Positions 45,780 to 54,960 of a stretch of DNA of 62,540 nt are shown piece after piece. Origin of the DNA: UBA685 sp049890215 (GTDB lineage Bacteria; Pseudomonadota; Alphaproteobacteria; Puniceispirillales; Puniceispirillaceae); assembly GCA_049890215.1 (NCBI GenBank), contig JBMHBX010000057.1:1-62540 (forward strand), given 5' to 3'. The translations under genes and the position numbers were made by a program. The notes beneath the pieces are model-generated. The model saw only the letters and a list, made by a program, of their open reading frames with translations, ran no database searches and had not been told where the DNA came from. Numbering within the stretch: position 1 is the stretch's first letter; each line of letters starts with the position of its first letter.

Positions 45780-46901
45780 TTAACGGCGAGAGGCAAGCAA
45801 TAAATCCTCATCATCCAAATCACTGCTCAGCGCCATGGCATTTACAAGCCCAAGCGCAATAAATACTGTCAACATGGCAGTGCCACCATAAGATATCAAG
45901 GGCAATGGCACCCCAACAACAGGCACAAGGCCTGTCACCATGGCCACATTCACAAATACATATAAGAACAACATACCGCTAATGCCGGCACAAACAAGCC
46001 TGCCATAGCGATGTTGCACACGCCAACTCAGGCGCAAAATCGAATAAAATATCAGAAAATAAATCAGCAAAACAGCAAGATTGCCAACCAGACCAAATTC
46101 TTCGCCAATCATGGTAAAGACAAAATCTGTTTGTTTTTCAGGCAAATAATTTAACTGGCTTTGTGAGCCCATCAAAAAGCCCTTGCCAAAAATACCGCCT
46201 GAACCAAGGGCAATTTTGGATTGTGTGATCTGAAAACCGGCACCTAGCAAATCATCTTCGGGATTGAAAAAGGTCAGCACCCTTTGTTTTTGATAATCAT
46301 AGAGATTTGACCATAAAACAGGCAGAGCTGCCATGGCCGCGACCACTAACAGGCCAATATAGCGATAGGGTATGCCGGCAGAATAAATCACAATCAGACC
46401 GCCTAGCAAAATCATCAAAGATGTCCCTAAATCAGGCTGAATCAGGACAAGAGATACTGGCAAAGCCACGATGACAAAGGCTGGGATATAGGTCAGAAAC
46501 GAATTAATCTGCTCCGGCGTTCTGGCTGAAAAATAGCGCGAAAGGGCAAGAACCACCGCTAATTTTGCAGGCTCAGATGGCTGAAAATTCAAAGGACCAA
46601 TTGATATCCACCTTGTTGCGCCCTGCCCGTAGCCAATTGCCTGAATGCCAACAAGCACAATCAATGCCGCAATATAGATAAGGTAGGATGACTGAAAAAT
46701 ATAACGGATAGGAACAAGCAGGATCAACACCATCAAAAAGACGCCAAAAACAGCCCTTATGATGTGACGTTCAGCCCATGGGGACCATGAGCCTTGTGAG
46801 GCTGAAAATAACGCGAGCGCGCCGATTAATGAAAGCAAAAACACACAGCCAATTGTCAGCCATGGAAGGGTAAGGATACGTGCGATTATATGCCTCATCA
46901 T
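45780..46901 (-). CDS. rodA: Rod-shape peptidoglycan polymerase RodA
   Basis: A SEDS-family glycosyltransferase that polymerises lipid II during elongation, working with PBP2. 373 residues and about ten hydrophobic segments. Diagnostic stretches are GATRWISIGPLNFQPSEPAKLA near 92-113, LIQPDLGTSLMILLGG near 152-167, GFLMGSQSQLNYLPEKQTDFVF near 240-261, and the end MVTGLVPVVGVPLPLISYGGTAM. The start overlaps the mrdA stop (GTATGATG). It belongs to the mreBCD-mrdA-rodA elongasome operon. Confidence 0.97.
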   Translation of the reverse strand: MMRHIIARILTLPWLTIGCVFLLSLIGALALFSASQGSWSPWAERHIIRAVFGVFLMVLILLVPIRYIFQSSYLIYIAALIVLVGIQAIGYGQGATRWISIGPLNFQPSEPAKLAVVLALSRYFSARTPEQINSFLTYIPAFVIVALPVSLVLIQPDLGTSLMILLGGLIVIYSAGIPYRYIGLLVVAAMAALPVLWSNLYDYQKQRVLTFFNPEDDLLGAGFQITQSKIALGSGGIFGKGFLMGSQSQLNYLPEKQTDFVFTMIGEEFGLVGNLAVLLIYFLIFYSILRLSWRVQHRYGRLVCAGISGMLFLYVFVNVAMVTGLVPVVGVPLPLISYGGTAMLTVFIALGLVNAMALSSDLDDEDLLLASRR

Positions 46902-48841
46902 ACCCCCTTTATTTTAATGGTCTGGGCCAGAATATCTCTGGCAATGGGAGCTGCCATTGACGAGCCGCTGCCACCATGCTCAACCACCACCACGGCGGCA
47001 TAGCGCGGATTTTTGCGCGGAGCATAAGCCACAAATAACGCATGATCACGCTCTTTCCAGGGACGATCAATATTGTCAATAATGCCTGCTTCTCTTTGCT
47101 CTTTGGTGATGCGTTTGACCTGTACAGTGCCTGTTTTGCCTGCCAGACCATAATCATCTAAATCATAACGCCGGGCGGTGCCAAGACTGCCCGTCAGGAC
47201 ATCTTCCATCCCTGTCTTAATCACAGACAAGACAGATGGCGCAATATTCAAGGGCGCAAAATCATCTGTTTTTTCATCACGAAACAGCCTTGGCTCAATC
47301 GCTCTTTTGCCATCTGCCAGACGCGCGGTCATCACGGCAAGCTGAAGCGGTGTGGTCAGAACAAAGCCCTGACCAATACCTGCCACAATTGTCTCACCAG
47401 GTGTCCAGACAGTGCCGCGATTGTCTTTTTTCCAGTCACGATTTGGCATAATGCCTAATTTTTCAAACGGCAATTCAAGACCAGACGGCAGGCCAAGACC
47501 CAAGCGTTTTGCCATATCATGAATGCGGTTAATGCCTGTTTTTAGCGCTACATCATAGAAAAACACATCACAAGAGCGCTCCAATGCCTGTTTGACGTTC
47601 AAAGATTGGTGACCATCATCAAACCAACAGTGAAATTTGCGATTGCCAAATTCCATATGGCCTTCGCATTTCACTCTTGTTCTTGAGGTAATCACACCTG
47701 CTTCGAGCGCGGCGGCCGCGACCACCATCTTGAAGGTGGAGCCTGGCGCATAAAGACCGGAAATCGCACGATTAAGCAAAGGCGTTCTTGGATGTGAGCT
47801 AAGGCGTTTCCAGTCGCGTGTCAAAAGGCGTTCAGAGAATTGGTTTGGATCATAAGACGGTGCAGATACCATCGCCACAACATCCCCATTGCGCACATCC
47901 ATCACAATGGCAGAGCCTGACTCACCGGGGACAAATCTGTCTTTTTCATCACGAAGTACCAGATTATCACCTGCAGCAAAATGCGATCTTATCTCTTCGT
48001 TTTTTTGCAAAGCAATCTGAATATCAGCTGTGTCTGTTACCACTTCTGAGCGGCCAGAGCGCAACCTGTTATAGGCATAGGCCTGAATTTCCATATTGAG
48101 GGTGAGTCTGGCATCATTGCCTTGCTTGGGCTGTTTGTCATTGATGATGCGAACCGCTTTGCCGCGAGAATTGATCTCTATGCGATCAAGGCCGGGCGTG
48201 CCGCGCAATTTCTGTTCTAAGGCATATTCAACGCCGACCTTGCCAGTGCGGATATTCGGCAGGCGCCCCCAACGAGGCTCTTTTTCAAGCTCTTTGGGCG
48301 TGACCGGGCTGACATAGCCTGTGATATGGCCTGTGAGATGCGCCTGCGGGTAGATACGCCTGTATCTTTTGGCAAATGAGACACCATTCATCAAAGGGCT
48401 GCGGATGGCAAGACGTGATAAATCACGCTGCGTTAATTCTTCTTTGACTGTAACAGGCAAAAATGCGGGCTGAGAGTCTGCGGTCTTCAAAATTTTGATA
48501 ATATCTTCCTGGCGAAGGTCAATTATTCTTGATAGGCGCAACAAAGATTGCTTCAAATTGCCGGAATTCACAGGGGTAATGAATAAAGAATAACTTTCTG
48601 TATTGCCGGCAAGCAATCTGTCTTCTTCATCAAAAATGCGCCCTCTTGCAGGGGTAACAGAGCGCATATTAAATTGGTTGGAATCTGATAATTTGGACCA
48701 GCCTTCGCTTTGGGCAATTTGAAGCTGATAGAGTCTGCCAACAAGAAGCAAGCCAAATAAAGTCTGACCACCTGCCACAAATAAATTGCGCCGGCTCATA
48801 CGCTGGCTGAGTTCTTTTTTTAATTTGCGTTTATTCTTCAT
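46898..48841 (-). CDS. mrdA: Penicillin-binding protein 2 (elongation transpeptidase)
   Basis: A peptidoglycan transpeptidase for sidewall growth. 647 residues: a short cytoplasmic basic tail, one N-terminal membrane anchor near 19-38, a pedestal/dimerization domain, and a C-terminal transpeptidase. Active-site motifs: STFK with nucleophilic Ser (YAPGSTFKMV), SCD (ERSCDVFF) and KTGT (GLAGKTGTVQ). It lies 16 bases after mreD and overlaps rodA at its end, fixing stoichiometric expression with its polymerase partner. Confidence 0.97.
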   Translation of the reverse strand: MKNKRKLKKELSQRMSRRNLFVAGGQTLFGLLLVGRLYQLQIAQSEGWSKLSDSNQFNMRSVTPARGRIFDEEDRLLAGNTESYSLFITPVNSGNLKQSLLRLSRIIDLRQEDIIKILKTADSQPAFLPVTVKEELTQRDLSRLAIRSPLMNGVSFAKRYRRIYPQAHLTGHITGYVSPVTPKELEKEPRWGRLPNIRTGKVGVEYALEQKLRGTPGLDRIEINSRGKAVRIINDKQPKQGNDARLTLNMEIQAYAYNRLRSGRSEVVTDTADIQIALQKNEEIRSHFAAGDNLVLRDEKDRFVPGESGSAIVMDVRNGDVVAMVSAPSYDPNQFSERLLTRDWKRLSSHPRTPLLNRAISGLYAPGSTFKMVVAAAALEAGVITSRTRVKCEGHMEFGNRKFHCWFDDGHQSLNVKQALERSCDVFFYDVALKTGINRIHDMAKRLGLGLPSGLELPFEKLGIMPNRDWKKDNRGTVWTPGETIVAGIGQGFVLTTPLQLAVMTARLADGKRAIEPRLFRDEKTDDFAPLNIAPSVLSVIKTGMEDVLTGSLGTARRYDLDDYGLAGKTGTVQVKRITKEQREAGIIDNIDRPWKERDHALFVAYAPRKNPRYAAVVVVEHGGSGSSMAAPIARDILAQTIKIKGV

Positions 48842-48857
48842 GGCGAACGCTGCTCAT

Positions 48858-49391
48858 CTATCTGCTGGCAGAGGCAGCAAAAGCCTGTGCAACACGCATG
48901 ACCACCACATGAATAAAAGGATAAAAGAGCATGGTAATGCCAAATTGAAAAAATAACCCCTGAATATTCACAAAGCGCAATTCCCACAACATAAAAAAGA
49001 CCGCCTGCAAGGCTATCATCACAGCCATTGCGACCCCAAAGCCCTGCCAAATCTCAATAAATTCTTTCTGTTCAGGAAAGACAAGGAGCCGTTTTACCAA
49101 TAATAGGCTGATTAATATGGCGAAAGTTTGGCTTTGTTGCAAAGAGGTCAAAAAGATATCCATCAAAATGGTAATTAGGAAAATACTGACCAGGGGCAAT
49201 GCCAAAGGATAAAAAATCGTCAAAATGTAAAATATCGCAAATGTGACAAAAGGCACGCCAAATAAAAACAAATCAAATGTGGCAAGTGCTGATTCCAACA
49301 AAGCAAGTATGAACAAGCCAAATGCCACAACCACCTGTAATGAGATATAGGATTTCAGGCTCGCCTTTTGAAAGTAGATTTGATAGTTCAT
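48858..49391 (-). CDS. mreD: Rod-shape determining protein MreD
   Basis: An inner-membrane component of the elongasome linking MreC to PBP2/RodA. 177 residues with five or six hydrophobic segments and little soluble sequence. The family is poorly conserved, so the call rests on position between mreC and mrdA, the length and the topology. The ATG overlaps the mreC stop by four bases. The segment LIRRLLVFPEQKEFIEIWQGF-like (LLLVKRLLVFPEQKEF) is the main polar loop. Confidence 0.9.
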   Translation of the reverse strand: MNYQIYFQKASLKSYISLQVVVAFGLFILALLESALATFDLFLFGVPFVTFAIFYILTIFYPLALPLVSIFLITILMDIFLTSLQQSQTFAILISLLLVKRLLVFPEQKEFIEIWQGFGVAMAVMIALQAVFFMLWELRFVNIQGLFFQFGITMLFYPFIHVVVMRVAQAFAASASR

Positions 49392-50311
49392 TGCAACAAT
49401 TCCGCTGCGTTCACCCCTTCGAGCAAGCGCCCTGTTGCTTCAGCCGGAAGAGGCGCAAAGAAAGATTCCATATCACTGTAATTGAAATCAATGGCACTGT
49501 TCTCATCTCTGGTCAGGACAGATACAAAGCTTATTTGATTCAACACAACTGACGGCTCAATGGTAATGTGATCTTCTGAGACAGAGCGCACGCGCCCGAC
49601 AGGCACGCCGGGTGGCAAAATACCGCCATGGCCAGAGGTCAGGACAAGCTCGCCAATCTCTGGTTGTGCTTCCAGAGGCAGAAAATCAAGATGCAGGGTT
49701 TTGGTATTTTGTCCCATTGCCAAAGCAGGCCAGCTTGATGAGGCCAGAAGAACAGGTACTTTTGAATTCACATCTGTGATAAGAAGCACGCGGGCAAATT
49801 TTTGACCGACTTCGATGACATAGCCAACAAGACCATCTGCATTTACCACGGCATTGCCTCTGGCTACATTGGCATTTTTGTCAATTTCCAGAAGCAAACT
49901 ATGGGCAAAACTGCCACCGGGAGCAGAGATAGCGCGCGCTGTGACAGGGGATAATTCGGTTGTGGCAGCAGCGCCCAAAGTGGTTTTTAGCTGCCTGTTT
50001 TCGCTTTCAAGGATTTCTGCACGGCGCTGCCATCTTTTGAGGCGGTCATTTTCAGCACGAAGGCGCACATTTTCAGCGCGAAATGAGGCAAGAGTACGCA
50101 TACCACCTGCCATGGTCTCAAAGGCACGCACGGGGGCGGCCACAACATCATAAATAGGCGCGATGAGCTCTGATATCGTTGATTTTGCCGCTCTGACTGT
50201 GAACAGATCAACTTTACCGATGAATATCAGAGAAAAGCTGATGACAAGAAGCACAAGCTGGAGTGATAAGCGTGACCCCCCATGTTTACCACGAGTTACA
50301 CGCCCGGCCAT
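49388..50311 (-). CDS. mreC: Rod-shape determining protein MreC
   Basis: A bitopic membrane protein that organises the periplasmic side of the elongasome. 307 residues: a basic N-terminus (VTRGKHGGSRLSL), one membrane span (about 17-38), a coiled coil (about 75-113, with RAENVRLRAENDRLKRWQ) and then two beta domains containing VVNADGLVGYVIEVG and LLITDVNSKVPVLL. The C-terminal 25 residues are a low-conservation tail. The ribosome site before the ATG is weak and mreB ends six bases upstream. Confidence 0.95.
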   Translation of the reverse strand: MAGRVTRGKHGGSRLSLQLVLLVISFSLIFIGKVDLFTVRAAKSTISELIAPIYDVVAAPVRAFETMAGGMRTLASFRAENVRLRAENDRLKRWQRRAEILESENRQLKTTLGAAATTELSPVTARAISAPGGSFAHSLLLEIDKNANVARGNAVVNADGLVGYVIEVGQKFARVLLITDVNSKVPVLLASSSWPALAMGQNTKTLHLDFLPLEAQPEIGELVLTSGHGGILPPGVPVGRVRSVSEDHITIEPSVVLNQISFVSVLTRDENSAIDFNYSDMESFFAPLPAEATGRLLEGVNAAELLQ

Positions 50312-50317
50312 GATTTC

Positions 50318-51355
50318 TTAAGCCCCGATTAGCACATGACGAAGTGTTTTTAACTCTTCAAGGCAACGCCCGGTGCCAAGTACCACGCATGATAGCGGAT
50401 CTTCAGCAATGGAAATTGGCAGGCCTGTTGCTTCACGCAATACGGTGTCAATTTCGCGCAACATAGCGCCGCCACCTGTCAGAACAATGCCTTTTTCAAC
50501 AATATCAGCGGCCAGTTCCGTCGGCGCTTGTTCCAACGCCATTTTCACACCTTCTACGATTTGGCGCATAGGATCTGAGATGGCATCAGCTACCTGAATT
50601 TCTGTCATATTGATTTCTTTTGGCACACCATTGACCAAATCACGTCCGCGCACTTCCACTTTTTTGTTATTGCCTTTGTCAGGACGCCGGGCGATACCGA
50701 TTGTCTTTTTAATGCGCTCTGCTGTCGCTTCACCAATGAGAAGGTTATGAGTACGGCGCAAATAAGCAATGATAGATTCATCAATCTTATCACCACCAAC
50801 GCGCACAGAATGTGCATAAACAATATTGCCAAGTGACAAAATAGCAACTTCCGTTGTGCCACCACCAATATCGACCACCATTGAGCCTGATGGTTCTGTC
50901 ACAGGCAGTGAGGCACCAATCGCTGCTGCCATAGGCTCTTCAATCAAAAACACACGGCGGGCGCCTGCGGCTTCGGCTGATTCCTGAATAGCGCGTCTTT
51001 CAACGGCGGTTGAACCAGATGGCACACAGATGATCATCTGGGGATTTGCAATTGAAAATCTACCATTCACTTTGCGGATGAAATGTTTGATCATCTCTTC
51101 GGCGACTTCAAAATCAGCGATCACACCATCTGCCATCGGGCGAATAGCCCTGATGTTGCCAGGCGTTTTCCCAAGCATGACTTTGGCCTCTTCACCAACA
51201 GCAAGCACATGGGTTTTACCGCGCACCTCTGCCATCGCCACGACCGAAGGCTCGTTCAGAACAATCCCCTTGCCTTTAACGTAAACAAGCGTGTTTGCTG
51301 TTCCCAGATCAATACCTATATCAGCTGACAAAAAACCGAAAAGTGAGCCTAACAT
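50318..51355 (-). CDS. mreB: Actin-like cell-shape protein MreB
   Basis: A bacterial actin that forms membrane-associated filaments guiding sidewall synthesis. 345 residues; DLGTANTLVYVKGKGIVLNEPS near 16-37 (phosphate 1), VDIGGGTTEVAI near 165-176 (phosphate 2), and TGGGAMLREID near 293-303. The N-terminal MLGSLFGFLS may serve as a membrane-binding amphipathic helix. It is the first gene of mreBCD-mrdA-rodA-sbmA, downstream of a hairpin terminator that ends the ilv operon. Confidence 0.98.
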   Translation of the reverse strand: MLGSLFGFLSADIGIDLGTANTLVYVKGKGIVLNEPSVVAMAEVRGKTHVLAVGEEAKVMLGKTPGNIRAIRPMADGVIADFEVAEEMIKHFIRKVNGRFSIANPQMIICVPSGSTAVERRAIQESAEAAGARRVFLIEEPMAAAIGASLPVTEPSGSMVVDIGGGTTEVAILSLGNIVYAHSVRVGGDKIDESIIAYLRRTHNLLIGEATAERIKKTIGIARRPDKGNNKKVEVRGRDLVNGVPKEINMTEIQVADAISDPMRQIVEGVKMALEQAPTELAADIVEKGIVLTGGGAMLREIDTVLREATGLPISIAEDPLSCVVLGTGRCLEELKTLRHVLIGA

Positions 51356-51387
51356 ATATCAATGTCCCAATAGCGATGTTGTGGTTA

Positions 51388-51415
51388 AAAATGGCCGCAT
51401 AATAGCGGCCATTTT
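51388..51415 (-). terminator. Rho-independent terminator between ilvC and mreB
   Basis: AAAATGGCCGC, loop ATAATA, GCGGCCATTTT: a perfect 11-bp stem, GC-rich in its inner part, flanked by A/T pairs that give a U-rich tail. It starts 27 bases after the ilvC stop and 32 bases before mreB, isolating the two operons. Confidence 0.85.
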
Positions 51416-51442
51416 ATCTTTACATATTGTTGATAAGAAAAT

Positions 51443-52462
51443 CTAGTTTTTCGCTTTATCAACAAGGCGATTTGATCCAATCCATGGCATCATCGCACGC
51501 AAGTTTGCACCAACCTCTTCGATTGGATGTTCAGCATGGCGGCGTCTGGTTGCCTTAAAGCTTGCCTGACGCACCTTATTTTCAAGCATAAAGTCACGCA
51601 CGAAACGACCTGACTGAATATCGTCAAGCACACGCTTCATCTCAGCTTTTGTCTCGCTTGTGATAATGCGCGGACCAGTTACATATTCACCATATTCTGC
51701 TGTGTTTGAGATTGAGTAATTCATGTTGGCGATACCACCTTCATAAATCAGATCAACAATCAATTTAACTTCGTGCAAGCACTCAAAATAAGCCATTTCA
51801 GGAGCATAGCCTGCTTCGGTCAATGTCTCATAGCCTGCTTTGATAAGCTCAACCAAGCCACCACACAGAACGGCCTGTTCACCAAATAAATCAGTTTCGC
51901 ATTCTTCTTTGAAAGTGGTCTCGATGATGCCTGAACGGCCCCCGCCAACACCACAGGCATAAGACAGACCCACATCATGGGCGTTGCCTGAGGCATCCTG
52001 ATGGACAGCAAGCAAACATGGCACGCCGCCACCTTTTACATATTCACCGCGCACTGTATGGCCAGGTCCTTTTGGTGCCACCATGAAGACGTCAATATCA
52101 CTGCGTGGTTCAATCAAACTAAAGTGAACATTCAGGCCATGAGCAAAGGCAAGCGCAGCGCCGGGGCGCATATTATCATGAATTTCAGCTTCATAGATAT
52201 CTGCCTGCAATTCGTCAGGTGTCAGCATCATGACAACATCAGCCCACGCTGCGGCGTCTGCTACAGTCATCACCTTGAAACCGGCACCTTCTGCCTTGGC
52301 AATTGTTGATGAGCCGGCACGCAATGCCACAACCACTTCAGCAACACCGCTATCTTTCAGGTTAGCCGCATGAGCGTGACCTTGTGAGCCATAGCCCACA
52401 ATCACAACTTTTTTCCCTTTAATCAGGCCAATATCAGCATCCTGATCATAATACACACGCAT
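51443..52462 (-). CDS. ilvC: Ketol-acid reductoisomerase
   Basis: It isomerises and reduces acetolactate and acetohydroxybutyrate in valine, leucine and isoleucine synthesis, using NADPH and Mg2+. 339 residues fit the short class I enzyme. The Rossmann motif is GYGSQGHAHAANLKDSG near 23-39. The PKGPGHTVRGEYVKGGGVP stretch and the metal-binding DLFGEQAVLCGG and ECLHEVKLIVDLIYEGG follow. AGAGGAG lies before the ATG. It is the third gene of the ilvBHC set and ends in a terminator. Confidence 0.97.
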   Translation of the reverse strand: MRVYYDQDADIGLIKGKKVVIVGYGSQGHAHAANLKDSGVAEVVVALRAGSSTIAKAEGAGFKVMTVADAAAWADVVMMLTPDELQADIYEAEIHDNMRPGAALAFAHGLNVHFSLIEPRSDIDVFMVAPKGPGHTVRGEYVKGGGVPCLLAVHQDASGNAHDVGLSYACGVGGGRSGIIETTFKEECETDLFGEQAVLCGGLVELIKAGYETLTEAGYAPEMAYFECLHEVKLIVDLIYEGGIANMNYSISNTAEYGEYVTGPRIITSETKAEMKRVLDDIQSGRFVRDFMLENKVRQASFKATRRRHAEHPIEEVGANLRAMMPWIGSNRLVDKAKN

Positions 52463-52571
52463 CTGTTATCTCCTCTGGTTTTGATAAGGCGCGCTATGTT
52501 CATGGCGCCTGTAAAATTTCAGCTTTAAGGTAATAGCCTGTTCGAAGGCGAAATCAAAGCCCAAAATCGGC

Positions 52572-53087
52572 TTAGAAATCAATTTCAGCACCACGCGAAA
52601 TTGCAGACACACCTGTGCGTGCCACCTCTGTTTTGCCAAGTGAGGTCATCAAATCCACAAAAGCAGATACTTTTGAGCTTGAGCCTGTAACTTCAAAGAC
52701 AAAGCTTTCAAGGGTGCTATCAAGGGTGCGGGCGCGAAAACTGTCTGCCACACGCAACGCTTCAATCCGGTTGTCGCCTGAATTGACAATTTTCACAAGC
52801 GCCAGTTCACGCTCAACATGCGGGCCTTTTACAGTTAAATCCTGAACAGAATAAACAGGCACCTGACGGTTTAACTGTTCTTTGATTTGTTCAATCACCA
52901 TCGGCGTGCCGCTTGTGACAATGGAAATGCGCGAAAGATGTTTTTGCTTATCCACCTCTGAGACTGTCAGGCTTTCGATATTATAGCCGCGCCCGGAAAA
53001 CAGACCAACAACACGCGCCAACACGCCAGGTTCATTTTCGACTAGCACTGAAATTGTGTGGCTTTCTACGACTGATTTATCAAACAT
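52572..53087 (-). CDS. ilvH: Acetolactate synthase regulatory (small) subunit
   Basis: The valine-binding regulatory subunit of acetohydroxyacid synthase. The start is set at 53087 (MFDKSVVESHTISVLVENEPG) because AAGGGAG lies at proper distance; the frame runs open to 53123, but a start there would follow a hairpin with no ribosome site. That gives 171 residues. It has an N-terminal ACT domain (GVLARVVGLFSGRGYNIESLTV) and a C-terminal effector domain (RELALVKIV...). It follows ilvB after a 76-base gap holding a 10-bp hairpin. Confidence 0.95.
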   Translation of the reverse strand: MFDKSVVESHTISVLVENEPGVLARVVGLFSGRGYNIESLTVSEVDKQKHLSRISIVTSGTPMVIEQIKEQLNRQVPVYSVQDLTVKGPHVERELALVKIVNSGDNRIEALRVADSFRARTLDSTLESFVFEVTGSSSKVSAFVDLMTSLGKTEVARTGVSAISRGAEIDF

Positions 53088-53123
53088 CAGCTGGACTCCC
53101 TTGCCCTTTTTTGAAGTGATCAT

Positions 53124-53152
53124 CAGATATCAGAAGATAGCGCTGATATCTG
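53124..53152 (-). repeat. Perfect 10-bp intercistronic hairpin between ilvB and ilvH
   Basis: CAGATATCAG (53124-53133), loop of nine, CTGATATCTG (53143-53152). It starts 11 bases after the ilvB stop codon. No U-tract follows on the minus strand, so it is unlikely to terminate transcription. It could protect the upstream message or set the IlvB:IlvH ratio. Confidence 0.6.
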
Positions 53153-53163
53153 TTATTGTTATG

Positions 53164-54960
53164 TTAGACCAGAACCTTGCCTTCTTCTGAGATGGCATCC
53201 TCACTCTCATCCTGAGAGAGGATCATATCACAATGGGCAGCGCCAGATGGGATCATCGGGAAACAATTTTCCTCTTTTGCCACCCGAATATCAGCGATAA
53301 CAGGACCTGGTGTGGCAAGCATCTGTTCAATCACACCATCTAAATCATCAATGGTTCTTGCAACAAGGCCTGTCATGCCAAATGTATCTGCCAGTTTTTC
53401 AAAATCAGGCAGTGAGGCAGAATAGCTTTCTGAATACCGGCCACCATGAATCAATTCCTGCCACTGGCGAACCATACCCATCCATTCATTATTAATGATG
53501 AACATTTTCACAGGTAAATTATATTGAGACAAGGTTGATAATTCCTGCATATTCATCATGAAAGAGGCTTCGCCGGCAATGTCAATCACTGTGGCCTCAG
53601 GATGTGCTACCTGAACCCCCATCGCAGACGGCAGACCATAACCCATGGTGCCAAGACCGCCTGAGGTCATCCATCTGTTTGGCTGATGAAAATTGAAATA
53701 TTGCGCTGCCCACATCTGATGCTGACCAACTTCGGTTGTCACATAAACATCACTGTTCTTTGTCAACTCATACAGACGGCGGATGGCATGTTGCGGCTTA
53801 ATAATGTCACCAGACTGGCGATAGGCAAGGCACTGACGATCACGCCAGCCTTCGATCTGTTTCCACCATTTTGCCAAAGCCCCCTTATCAGAGGCAAAAT
53901 TTTGTGCCTTCATCTCTGCCAGAAGCGCGTCTATGATCTCGCCTGCATCGCCAATGATACCAAGCTCAACACGCACATTTTTATTGATAGATGAGGGATC
54001 AATATCACAATGCACTTTGACAGATGATGGTGAGAAATCTGATAGCCGGCCTGTCACACGATCATCAAAGCGTGCGCCAATATTCAGCATAAAATCACAA
54101 TTATACATGGTGAGGTTTGCTTCATAAGTGCCATGCATGCCAAGCATACCAAGGAACTTTTCATGATCAGCATCAAGCGCGCCAAGACCCATCAGGGTCA
54201 AAGTGGTCGGCCAGCCTGTCTCATCAACCAATTTCGTCAGGCTTTGTGAGGCGGCAGGACCGCTATTGATGATGCCGCCGCCGCCATAAATCACAGGCTT
54301 TTTCGCCTTTTTCATCATGGCAACAGCTTGTTTAATCACATCGGCATCAGGCTTGGTGACAGGTGCATAACGCCGTGCGACCTGTGTGCCTGCCTTGTCA
54401 GCATGATATGGCGCATCAAGCATTAAAATATCTTTGGGCAAATCAATCACAACAGGACCAGGGCGGCCTGTGCGTGCCACATAAAAAGCCTCTTCAACAG
54501 AATTCTGAAGCGCGTCAGACTCCTTCACAAGATAATTATATTTTGTACAAGGGCGCGTAATGCCAGATGTATCTGCTTCCTGGAAGGCATCTGTGCCGAT
54601 AAGATGGCTTGGCACCTGACCTGTCAGGCACACAACAGGCACAGAATCCATCAGCGCATCTGTCAGACCTGTCACAGCGTTTGTTGCGCCAGGGCCAGAT
54701 GTCACAAGAACAACGCCTGTCTTGCCAGTTGAACGCGCATAGCCTTCAGCAGCGTGGACCGCGGCCTGTTCATGACGCACCAAAATATGACGAATCTTGT
54801 TATTTTTGAACAAAGCATCATAAATCGGCAGGACGGCGCCGCCGGGATAGCCAAAGATAACTTCCACACCTTCTGCTTCAAGCACTCTCAAAAGTAACTC
54901 TGCGCCTGGCATCATCTCAGGCTTGGTCATGGTATCATCACTCATGGTATCATTACTCAT
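53164..54960 (-). CDS. ilvB: Acetolactate synthase catalytic (large) subunit
   Basis: A thiamine-diphosphate enzyme making acetolactate and acetohydroxybutyrate. The start is set at 54960 because GAGG lies six bases upstream, giving 598 residues; an upstream Met is at 54972. Three TPP-enzyme domains: GVEVIFGYPGGAVLPIYD with the catalytic glutamate in VRHEQAAVHAAEGYARSTG, a central FAD-binding domain, and a TPP domain with QMWAAQYF, and GEASFMMN, where the metal motif has Glu in place of the usual Asp, then NNEWMGMVRQWQ. The N-terminus is low complexity, with two exact-length 15-base repeats (54931-54960). Confidence 0.95.
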   Translation of the reverse strand: MSNDTMSDDTMTKPEMMPGAELLLRVLEAEGVEVIFGYPGGAVLPIYDALFKNNKIRHILVRHEQAAVHAAEGYARSTGKTGVVLVTSGPGATNAVTGLTDALMDSVPVVCLTGQVPSHLIGTDAFQEADTSGITRPCTKYNYLVKESDALQNSVEEAFYVARTGRPGPVVIDLPKDILMLDAPYHADKAGTQVARRYAPVTKPDADVIKQAVAMMKKAKKPVIYGGGGIINSGPAASQSLTKLVDETGWPTTLTLMGLGALDADHEKFLGMLGMHGTYEANLTMYNCDFMLNIGARFDDRVTGRLSDFSPSSVKVHCDIDPSSINKNVRVELGIIGDAGEIIDALLAEMKAQNFASDKGALAKWWKQIEGWRDRQCLAYRQSGDIIKPQHAIRRLYELTKNSDVYVTTEVGQHQMWAAQYFNFHQPNRWMTSGGLGTMGYGLPSAMGVQVAHPEATVIDIAGEASFMMNMQELSTLSQYNLPVKMFIINNEWMGMVRQWQELIHGGRYSESYSASLPDFEKLADTFGMTGLVARTIDDLDGVIEQMLATPGPVIADIRVAKEENCFPMIPSGAAHCDMILSQDESEDAISEEGKVLV

